A program made the position numbers and the translations under genes. A stretch of DNA of 15,001 bases from a bacterium. GTDB lineage: Bacteria > Bacteroidota > Ignavibacteria > Kapaibacteriales > UBA961. Of this stretch, positions 7,401-14,800 are shown piece after piece. Each line of letters starts with the position of its first letter. Position 1 is the first letter of the stretch. The notes beneath the pieces were generated by a model that did not search any database, was not told where the DNA came from, and saw only the letters and a list, made by a program, of their open reading frames with translations. Where the stretch lies: positions 1 to 15,001 of the forward strand of contig JALHLL010000063.1 in assembly GCA_022844575.1 (NCBI GenBank), read 5' to 3'.

Positions 7401-8037
7401 ATCCAGCGGCGGAACTCGTATATTCATCGTTAAAATTGCTAATAACAGGCGAAGTGTTTAAACCGTTTGGCGTAACATGAAAAGCATAAAATATTGCCTT
7501 CTTTATGTGATGAGTTAAAATCCAAAATCCACCTACATTACATTCCACTGTACCTGTCAGTTTTTCACCCACCTCCTTACAAAGAATCACATTCTTCTTT
7601 GTTACTTCGCCATCCGGGTCATCTGCAAAACTTATCATTGAGTAATGTACAATCGGATCAGTTTTATCATCAGTTCTGCTCGGTGCAGTAAACAAATAAT
7701 ATTCCTTAATACTACCCGGCACCGGAATTATAAATGCACTTTGTGTTGATGATTTTCCACCTTTCAACCCTGTACCGTTTTTCATTATCTCATGTTTACT
7801 ATTCCATACAGTTATGCCATCAGTATAAAACAACAAATCACCCAATCTATCTGACATAGTCGCGCATCCCTCCATTGTATTCAGCTTACCGTCCGTTAAA
7901 ATAGTAGGAGTCTTTTTTTCGAATTTTAGTCCCGCATTTTTGCCGAAATACCAATAATTCGCCTCAATCTGTGCAAATAAAGGTAGGGTTATGAAAAACA
8001 TCCCTATATATGAAATGATTCTACGCATAATTATCAT
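4189..8037 (-). CDS. Gene C: secreted propeller, PKD and Ig-repeat protein with T9SS type A sorting domain
   Basis: 1282 residues. The signal peptide ends LFA|Q at 22; Met4 (8028-8026) gives the more typical MRRIISYIG start and may be the real one. Residues 24-378 are a beta-propeller-like module common in Bacteroidota secreted proteins: NYWYFGKNAGL, EGCATMSD, LLFYTDGITVWN, STQSAFIIPVP, YYLFTAPS, FWILTHH, FSTDGNRIATG, LFDFDKTTGKV, YGVSFSPDNSKLYATS. A PKD-like domain (380-458) and eight Ig-like repeats (459-1064) follow, then a cohesin-like domain (YDECCL ... CAWDVRGV) and the sorting domain (1206-1282). Predicted location is the cell surface or medium. It starts 13 nt after gene B and ends 9 nt before gene D, so it is surely cotranscribed with them. 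The last 227 bp are nearly identical to gene D. What the propeller binds is unknown. Confidence 0.92.
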   Translation of the reverse strand: MIIMRRIISYIGMFFITLPLFAQIEANYWYFGKNAGLKFEKKTPTILTDGKLNTMEGCATMSDRLGDLLFYTDGITVWNSKHEIMKNGTGLKGGKSSTQSAFIIPVPGSIKEYYLFTAPSRTDDKTDPIVHYSMISFADDPDGEVTKKNVILCKEVGEKLTGTVECNVGGFWILTHHIKKAIFYAFHVTPNGLNTSPVISNFNDEYTSSAAGYLKFSTDGNRIATGMGVFSSTARLCLFDFDKTTGKVHNRRILEEGKKVDDFYGVSFSPDNSKLYATSGEGILQYDVTSSNLDTIKKSKYFVMTEKAVGALQITRFREIYYSPFEGARIAIIGDPNKSGSFCYYLPDGPEFSCEYGLPNFLDYMFNTSFSNETSCFDYIGFIDTIKGCPGTSFTITHKNSKSAYDRKWEVENAKILNQQDSTIQCIINELGTYKVRLIYKYKTFTDTLNSKIIISLPIAEAGEDGYYCTDTVPVEHHFNVVPVKGYKYQWMPIDGLTDHQIANPRLRVGKTQQYILTVTSEQGCISRDTVLINFNKAIPLKVGGNVTTCRGHAVQIQASGGNVYNWSPSTGLSDSTAASPWASPQHTTEYKLVAWTGNCKDSAIVTVIVKDPPKVSASSTTICKGKPAQLFASGGDTYTWVPSNGLSNPKIPNPIATPDTTTEYKVYVTYAHCIDSASIIITVKDAPIADAGHNKKVCTGTSVILGNKAQMDNIYSWSPKEYLQNPDSAETLCTPLKNMRYILTVRNKNGCTDYDTVMITVGTELSVFANGDTNICKGTPVQLSAHGAEKYTWYPSEGLNNTEIDNPIARPKKTTMYYVRGSIGECTGKDSVLITVSEHPNLTVSEKKELCLGESVQLQANGAERYEWYPAEGLTNTNIANPIATPQKTTLYYVKGINNVCEKTDSVLITVSEHPILTVSDDKEICIGEIVQLTASGAERYEWSPAEGLDNAFISNPSTKPYNTTMYYVKGTKNNCESTDSILITVFTKPDLTISNDTTICEGETIQLKAHGANKYEWLPKNVFDNPNNAHQIVTPTETSTYTVIGKNNICTDTAQMTVTVQKPQKIFFRITTLPNTFFTIGSFIPISIIIPEDISSTLFSFYYDECCLHYTDTFSTTLQGVRIINEHNGKLTVSADMPNKQGGEITLKCMLLLPNDRRLIQTVFLDDIILPDNLHDNCIRSANDTLSINYDPVCAWDVRGVHISEKFDIVTSGEQAILWTGLGGKTSISIYDMTGQEIWKTEDTYPSSSEIEIILPELSGGVYILRAANYVWKKDVVMVR
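4193..4419 (-). repeat. Near-identical 227-bp block, copy in gene C (pairs with 392-618)
   Basis: Seven mismatches against 392-618. At three or more of these positions gene B (8056-8290) agrees with D rather than C, for example GATATTTC after GGTAAT. So the changes seem to have happened on the C copy, or D was rewritten from a B-like donor. Confidence 0.88.
4423..4845 (-). other. Cohesin-like pre-sorting domain of gene C
   Basis: About 141 residues with the YDECCL pair, a LLLPNDR strand, a single Cys (HDNC) and the closing CAWDVRGV. It matches the domain in A, B and D in order and spacing but is the most diverged of the four in its first half. Confidence 0.5.
4846..6663 (-). repeat. Eight tandem Ig/PKD-like repeats in gene C
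   Basis: 606 codons, eight units averaging 75.8 residues with the C-x-G, GAxxYxWxP, NPIAxP, TTxYYV, C...DSV pattern. Repeats 5-7 are the most alike; the segments at 5196 and 5421 that code for AEGL and the YEW motif are nearly identical DNA exactly 225 bp apart. Repeat 4 is of the 'LGN... YLQNP... YILTV' subtype, and repeat 8 is a diverged form of the final repeat (NVFDNP). Confidence 0.88.
6664..6900 (-). other. PKD-like domain of gene C
   Basis: Residues 380-458, between the propeller-like module and the first Ig-like repeat. The features are a Cys near the start (KGCPGTSFTI), RKWEVENAKI where PKD domains have W-x-F-GDG, and LGTYKVRLIYK where PKD domains have G-x-Y-x-V-x-L. The GDG motif is lost. 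Gene A has the equivalent domain at the same place; gene B does not. Confidence 0.6.
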
Positions 8038-8050
8038 CGTTATTTTGTTA

Positions 8051-8287
8051 TTATTCTTTCACCATAATTACATCTTTTTTCCACACATAATTTGCCGCCC
8101 TTAGTATATACACCCCGCCCGATAATTCCGGTAATGATATTTCAATTTCTGAGGAGGACAGGTATGTATTTTCCGCTTTCCATACTTCTTGCCCCGTCAT
8201 ATCATATATACTTAGTATAGTTTTACCACCTAAACCTGTATTAAGAATTGCCTTTTCTCCGCTTATTGTTATATCGAATTTTTCCGA
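8051..8287 (-). other. T9SS type A C-terminal sorting domain of gene B
   Basis: 78 residues, SEKFDITISG to VMVKE, with SIYDMTGQEVWK and LPELSGGVYILR. The DNA is closely similar to C and D (for example the stretch at 8087-8110) but more diverged than they are from each other, so it is an intermediate between them and gene A. Confidence 0.9.
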
Positions 8288-11200
8288 ACCATGCACCCCC
8301 CGTATATTCCATGCACAACTCTGATCATACACAAAAGAATTAGTACTTCTATTAATTGTTAAACATTGCGCGTCATGAATAATATCAGAAATCGTAAATT
8401 GTTCGTTTTTCCTTCCATCGAAAGGCAAATATACAGTACATGGTAATCGTACCATCCTTGCTGATGTCGTCTCATTATAGACACTAAAGCGGAGTTTCTC
8501 ATTTGTAAGTAAAAGCGTTTTTATTCCGTTATCTGGTGAAAAGACACTATCGCACCGTACACAACATGGATCATAAAGCAAGCTCATGGTTATATTTTCT
8601 ATACCCGATGGGATTTGTATAGTTACGGGAAACTGTGTTCCCGGCGTATATTTTATCGTATCTGAGAAAATAATTTGTACAAATTTTTCTTGTTCATTTC
8701 TTACCGTGACTCTTACTTCCTTTTCCTCATAACAACCAACTTTATTCATTCCGCGAACGGTATAAACAATATTCTCTGTCGGTTGCGAAATAGGATTTTG
8801 AATAGAAGGATTATTTAAATATGTACTTGGTGTCCACATATAACTCTCGGCACCGTTTGCGTACAAATGAACCGTATCACCAAGACATATTATTCTGTTT
8901 TCGGAAATATTTACTTCCGGTTTTTTATTAACCATAACTTCTACGGTTTTAGTATCAAAACAATTGCCTTTTTTGCCTGTAACAGTATAGAGTGTAGTTT
9001 TATCGCCGGAGAATATCGGATTGGAAATATTCGGATTATCCAGACCTTCCACCGGTGACCATATATAACTCTCGGCACCGTAAGCAAACAATGGCACTGT
9101 GTTACCTGCGCAAACAACCTTATCCCCTGAGACGGAAACAAACTGTAGAGCACGAACATTTATCGTAACACTATCTTGCTCCGAGCATTTTCCGGATTTT
9201 CCGATTACATAATACGTTGTACTTTTTAATGGTTTTGCAATCGGATTCGGAATGGTAGGATTATTTAAGCCCTCAATAGGAAACCATTCATACTGTTCCG
9301 CTCCCTCCGCATATAATTGTACTTCCTCACCCGGGCATACTGTCGTTTCATTGGAAACACGCAACTGTATAGCGGGAACCGCAGTTATATGAACAGTATC
9401 ATATGCTACGCAGTTGTTAGAATTGATAACGGTAAGTATATAGGTAATATCTTTATCAGCATAGCATATAGGCATTGCACTTTTCGGGTCATCCAAATAG
9501 TCCGTCGGCTGCCATGAATATGTAAATTGTGCATTCCCCTCTGAACCGATTTTCACAAATTCATGCTTGCATAATTCTCTATCAATACCTGCATTTGCAA
9601 TAGGCGGATCTATTACCTGTACATTTACCGATAATGTATCAAAACAGTTACCGGATGTAACAATAACGGAATATCGTGTTGAGGTAAGGGGTGATGCAGT
9701 CGGGTTTGGAATATTCGGATTATTCAATCCCTCAACAGGAAACCATTTATAGGAATCACCACCACTTGCAAATAGTTGTATTGTATTACCAGAGCACATT
9801 GAGGTATCTTTTATTATAGTCGCCTCGATTTTTCCAATAGTTACAAGAACGGAATCATATGATACACATCTATCACCACGATTTACTTGTAGATAATACA
9901 TTGTACTTTTTAATGGAAATGTTTTCGGCTGTGCTACGGTTGTGTTACTAAGCCCTTCTGCCGGAGTCCACATATAAGTTTCTCCCTCAATTTCAGCCGT
10001 ACCTATCAGCACACTATCAGCCGAGCAAATATATTTCGGATTACCGGCATCGGCTTTAGGCGGCGGAGCAATTTTTATTTCTACATTTTTAGTATATACG
10101 CAAGTGCCGTTTGTAATTGTTACTGTATAAACAATATCCTTTGAGGTATTGCAAATGGGTGTGTCACTAAACGGATTACTAAGCCCGGTGACAGGAGTCC
10201 ATTTATAGGAGGTACCTCCTGTGGCATTTAATCTTATACTCGATCCTGAACATAAAAGTGCAAATGAAGGTTTTGCTTCAATTGCCGTGGTTTGTTCGAT
10301 TTTAACATAATAATCATGATATGTTGTACATATATTATTTTTTATTATCTGCAAACGATAACTGACAGATTCATTATGATGAAATATAGGATTTGGACTA
10401 AAGGCATCAGAGAGTCCTGTCTGTGGTATCCACTGATAACTATAACCGGTCCGACGCTCAACTCCTATTCGCACATCTTCGTTCGCACAAGTTTCTATAG
10501 TATCAACGGCACGAATATCCACCTTGTAATTTACAAAATTCGGCAATCCGTAAAATGAACGCCGAGCGAAGCGAACATCTTGTGTCTTGTAGTCACAGGC
10601 AGTACCACTTCTATTCGGATTATTGATAACGTTTAAATATCTTCGATTGTTAACAGCAACGTACACTTTTCCTTCGGGCGATAATTGCATAGCATATACG
10701 GAGTCAGTACTAATGAAAATGGTTGCTGAATAGTTTTTACCTACTGACAAATCAAATTGAATAATTCCTTTTCCTGTTTGATCAGTACCTTTTAATAAGG
10801 TGCCGGAGACATAAAGCATTTTTGAATCCGGCGAAAAACAAACACCGTAAAAATCTTTTGCTTTTACTCCTGTATGTAGGTCCCTTTGATTAGAGATTTT
10901 TCCTGTAACATTATCAAAATCAAATAATACAAGATGTGATTCATCGGACAAATCCATTGTGGATGCCACACATAACATCTCACCATCAGGAGAAAAACGC
11001 ATATACCCTGTATCATGTAATTTCTTAGTATTATCGTATGTAAATACAACCGGTTCAGTATTAAAACCGTTTTCGTTTAATAAATACGCATATATTTCTC
11101 CTATAGTCGCATTATGCGTCAATATCCAATATCCGTTGCCGGAACATGTTTTTGTTGCCGTTATTTTTTCGGACATATTTTTGGCTATAAATACATTCTT

Positions 11201-11632
11201 TTGCACAATGCTGCCTAACCCATTCGACATATCAACTATGGAATACATAAAATCTTCCGTCATGTCAAAGCTGGTCAAATTCGGTACGGTAAAAATATAA
11301 TATCGGTTTTTATTAAAAGGCGAAGGTACAATAACGGAACCTTGCGTTGAAGAGCTGCCACTTAGTAATCCGTTTCCATTAATCATAATATCATGATTCT
11401 TATTCCACACCGTAACACCATCCGTATAAAAAAGCAATTTACCTGTTGTAGGGTCGGACATCACTGAGCACCCCTCACGCGCAAATACTTTGCCATTTAC
11501 AACTTGCGGAGCCCCTTGATTAAATGACAAGCCAATCTCTTCTCCGAAAAACCAATTCTTATTTTCATTTTGCGAGAACAAATTGTAAATAAAGATCAAA
11601 TATATAAATAGAGTAAACAGTATATGTTTCAT
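8051..11632 (-). CDS. Gene B: secreted propeller and Ig-repeat protein with T9SS type A sorting domain
   Basis: 1193 residues. The ATG at 11632 gives a good signal peptide (MKHILFTLFIYLIFIYNLFS|Q), with a possible AGG ribosome site a few bases upstream. Residues 22-376 are the propeller-like module: NWFFGEEIGLSF, EGCSVMSD, LLFYTDGVTVWN, SSTQGSVIVPSP, YYIFTVPN, YWILTHN, MRFSPDGEMLCVA, LFDFDNVTGKI, YGVCFSPDSKMLYVSG, AMQLSPEGKVYVAVNN, then RSFYGLPNFVNY. Eight Ig-like repeats follow directly (377-979) with no PKD-like domain in between. The tail is a cohesin-like domain (YDPCCVRC ... CAWNIRGV) and the sorting domain (1116-1193), which ends KKDVIMVKE. The gene lies 28 nt after A and 13 nt before C. 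It is a T9SS substrate expected on the cell surface; the biological target is not evident. Confidence 0.92.
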   Translation of the reverse strand: MKHILFTLFIYLIFIYNLFSQNENKNWFFGEEIGLSFNQGAPQVVNGKVFAREGCSVMSDPTTGKLLFYTDGVTVWNKNHDIMINGNGLLSGSSSTQGSVIVPSPFNKNRYYIFTVPNLTSFDMTEDFMYSIVDMSNGLGSIVQKNVFIAKNMSEKITATKTCSGNGYWILTHNATIGEIYAYLLNENGFNTEPVVFTYDNTKKLHDTGYMRFSPDGEMLCVASTMDLSDESHLVLFDFDNVTGKISNQRDLHTGVKAKDFYGVCFSPDSKMLYVSGTLLKGTDQTGKGIIQFDLSVGKNYSATIFISTDSVYAMQLSPEGKVYVAVNNRRYLNVINNPNRSGTACDYKTQDVRFARRSFYGLPNFVNYKVDIRAVDTIETCANEDVRIGVERRTGYSYQWIPQTGLSDAFSPNPIFHHNESVSYRLQIIKNNICTTYHDYYVKIEQTTAIEAKPSFALLCSGSSIRLNATGGTSYKWTPVTGLSNPFSDTPICNTSKDIVYTVTITNGTCVYTKNVEIKIAPPPKADAGNPKYICSADSVLIGTAEIEGETYMWTPAEGLSNTTVAQPKTFPLKSTMYYLQVNRGDRCVSYDSVLVTIGKIEATIIKDTSMCSGNTIQLFASGGDSYKWFPVEGLNNPNIPNPTASPLTSTRYSVIVTSGNCFDTLSVNVQVIDPPIANAGIDRELCKHEFVKIGSEGNAQFTYSWQPTDYLDDPKSAMPICYADKDITYILTVINSNNCVAYDTVHITAVPAIQLRVSNETTVCPGEEVQLYAEGAEQYEWFPIEGLNNPTIPNPIAKPLKSTTYYVIGKSGKCSEQDSVTINVRALQFVSVSGDKVVCAGNTVPLFAYGAESYIWSPVEGLDNPNISNPIFSGDKTTLYTVTGKKGNCFDTKTVEVMVNKKPEVNISENRIICLGDTVHLYANGAESYMWTPSTYLNNPSIQNPISQPTENIVYTVRGMNKVGCYEEKEVRVTVRNEQEKFVQIIFSDTIKYTPGTQFPVTIQIPSGIENITMSLLYDPCCVRCDSVFSPDNGIKTLLLTNEKLRFSVYNETTSARMVRLPCTVYLPFDGRKNEQFTISDIIHDAQCLTINRSTNSFVYDQSCAWNIRGVHGSEKFDITISGEKAILNTGLGGKTILSIYDMTGQEVWKAENTYLSSSEIEISLPELSGGVYILRAANYVWKKDVIMVKE
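8288..8695 (-). other. Cohesin-like pre-sorting domain of gene B
   Basis: About 136 residues: YTPGTQFPVTIQIPSGI, then YDPCCVRCDS, LPCTVYLPFDGR, AQCLTI and CAWNIRGV. It keeps the invariant Cys-Cys pair and has two cysteines more than the D copy (VRC, LPC). Confidence 0.55.
8696..10504 (-). repeat. Eight tandem Ig/PKD-like repeats in gene B
   Basis: 603 codons, eight units averaging 75.4 residues. Repeats 3 and 5 are of the 'AG... IG... YILTV/YYLQV' subtype and alternate with the ordinary 'ASGG/EGA' subtype. The final repeat again carries the YLNNP form. Two Cys are conserved in almost every unit, one in the C-x-G region and one before the last strand. Confidence 0.88.
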
Positions 11633-11660
11633 AATAGCACCTGCGTGAAAAAAGAGAAAC

Positions 11661-11894
11661 TTATTTAATAATCACCACATCTTTTTTATAATCGTAATTT
11701 TGTGTACGAAGTATATAAACTCCGCCCGATAATTCGGGCAATGATATATATTGTTCCGTTGAAGCCGGATACACATCATTTATTCTCCATATTTCCTGCC
11801 CCGTCATATCATATATACTTAGCGTTGTTTTACCGCCCACGCCTGTATATAACAATGCTCTTTCTTCTTGTACAGTTATAGCAAATTTTTCTGA
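11661..11894 (-). other. T9SS type A C-terminal sorting domain of gene A
   Basis: 77 residues from SEKFAITV to VVIIK. It contains SIYDMTGQEIW and LPELSGGVYILR as in the other three genes, but with ENDVYPASTEQYISL-like divergence in the middle (INDVYPASTEQYISL) and YDYKKDVVIIK at the end. Confidence 0.9.
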
Positions 11895-14800
11895 GACCTG
11901 TACACCTCTGAATTGCCATGCACAACTTGGGTCATACTCTATTTCTGCTATACTACCTTCAAGTATTGTGCAGGGTTCTTCCGTATTTATCTCATCTATT
12001 GTAAATTTCTCCGTCATGCGTCCGTCGGGTGGTAAGACTACCGCATATTCTATCTCTATTATTCCGCCGTTTTTTGTAGGGTTATCAATACTAAAACGCA
12101 TACTATTTTCATTTTGCGATTGTATTGTATAAGAAATATCCGCATTTGTTATACGTTCGAATAATACACAACAGTTATCATAATGAATACTAAATTCCGC
12201 CTTTTCTATTCCTTGAGGAATAACCACTCGTATCGGTACTCGTGAACCCACTGCATATTTCATATCCTCATTCACAGATAGAGCTATCCTTATCATATTA
12301 TCCGTTTTTACCGTAATATCTACCGCTTTATCCTCTGTACAGATACCATTTATTCCTTTTACTGTGTAGCTAATATTTTTCTCCGGTTTGCTTATCGGAT
12401 TTGCGATAAAAGCATTATCTAAATAATCCGTCGGACTCCATTCATAACTATCTGCTCCGCTTGCAAATAATTGTACACTCTTGCCAAAACAGATAGTTGT
12501 ATCTTTACTGATTGTTAATGTGGGTTTGGTATAAACGGTAATTAACACACTATCGCTACTTTCACAATTTTCTTTTTTACCGATTACATAATATGTCGTC
12601 GTTTTTGTCGGATTAGCGACAGGATTTGCGATGTTTACTCTGTCTAATCCTTCACTCGGACTCCATTCATAACTATCTGCTCCGCTGACGTTTAACTGAA
12701 CACTCTCGCCGATACAGATTTCTTTATCATCCGAAATAGCTAATTCCGGTTTTTCTTTTACCGTAATAAGTACACTATCCCTACCTTCACATTTTCCGTT
12801 TTTGCCCGTAACATAATACATCGTTGTTTTATTCGGATTTGCTATTGGGTTCGGAATATTCGTTTTATTTAAGCCTTCGCTCGGACTCCATTCATAACTA
12901 TCTGATCCGCTTGCCTGTAGTTGTATATTTTCACCTTTACAAATATGAATATTGTTCCCTGCATCCACTATTAACTCACCACCTATTACAATGTTTACGG
13001 TATCGCTGTTTACGCATCCGCTCGGATTTGTTACAGTAAGGATATATTTCATATCCTTTTTCGCTGTACATATTGGTCTGGCACTCTTCGGATTATCCAA
13101 ATAGTCAATCGGCGACCATGAATATTGTAGTGATGTTTCTTCAATCGTACCGAGTTGCACCGATTTGCCAGGACATAATTCTTTATCTGCTCCCGCGTAC
13201 GCTTTTTTATTTTCCAATATTCTTATGGTAACAAATGCGGAATCACTACATGTTGTATTGGAAATTACGACTTTATATCGTGTGGTTATTTGTGGGGTGG
13301 CAGTAGGGTTTGCAATAGCATCATTATTGAGTCCTTCTTTGGGAAACCATTTATAGTAATCACCACCTGATGCCTGTAATTGTACGGAAGTACCTTTGCA
13401 CAGGTTTGTATCACGTGAGATACTTGGTTTTATTACCGGCAATACAGTGATAACAATGGTATCGGCTTTAGTACATACACCATTACTTGCAGTAAGAATA
13501 TATTGTGTTGTAATTTTAGGTTTTATGTTCGTATAGGGCGATGTCGGATTTTCAACGCCACTCTGTGGTTGCCAATTGTATATGTATTCTGCATTATTAT
13601 TTTGAGAACCGCACATTATTTCTTGACCCAAACAAATCTTGGCATCTTTTCCGGCATCTAATATTGGTATGTCACTTACGAAAATCACTATATGATTTGT
13701 GGAAATAACATTGAGTCCAAATGTTTTTATAGTAACTATGTATATACCCGGTTTGCTGTACGCTACCTTTATCGACTGCGATTTATTAAAGATTTTACGA
13801 CCATCCCCTAAATTCCATTCCCTACTTGTTACATTGTTAAATGTATAATCATTAAGAGTAATTGAATCATTAATACATACACTGTAATCAGGAATTTCCG
13901 AACATATTTTTGGTTCATCAAAGTAGTTTTCGGGAAGTGTCGGTAATCCCGATAACGTCGTACCATTCAATTTTATAGCATTATCCTCATATCGACACTC
14001 AATACCAGCTTCATTTGGCCGATGAATCACACTTAGAAAATTCGAATCAGAGCTTGCTACATACATTTTTCCATTTGCTCCCAATTGCAATGCCCCGAGT
14101 TGCGGGCCTGAACTCTCAACTGTAAATATAGATTTATTGATATCGTTAATCAACGGAGAACTAATGTTATATTGATAGATTATGCCATTAGAAGTAGAGT
14201 ATATTTTTGAATTATCCGGAGAGAAACAGAGTCCATATGTGTCTATATCAGTTTTTAGACTCATACCATTATTTATCCGACCTGTTTTATCATTAAAATC
14301 AAATAAAAATAGCCGCCTTGTACGAGAGTTAGAAACAGCTAATTTTTTTCCATTTGGAGATATACGAATATGACCGATTGTAAAAAGGCCGAATCGGAAA
14401 TCGTCTGCATAACTTGAATTGTCTGTATAACTTGAAATTACGGGAATTGTGTCAACACCTTCCTTACTTATCCGATACGAATAGAATTCAGATCTATTTA
14501 TTGAATGAGTAACAAACCATCCAACGTTTGTAGAACAGTCAAAACGTAGTGAAAATTTTTCTGAAACTTTGCGCGGAAATTGGCGATTTTTTATCAGAAA
14601 TCTCCAGCCTGTATCAACTCTTTTTACTAATGAATAATGTGCGTAATCAGTTTTTTTTATAGAAAAACTTGTTAAGTCAGGCACTGTGAATATATAGTAT
14701 GACTTATTAGCGTTGGGATCGGAAACTATAACACAATTTTGTGAACTGGATGTGCCACCAAGCAAGTCGGCAGCAATAATTTTGTGAGAATTATCCCAGA

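Noticed and set aside
12303..13670. Regular repeats as a possible CRISPR array
   Set aside because: The period is 225 bp, the frame is preserved and the units encode Ig-like domains; repeat and spacer lengths do not fit CRISPR.
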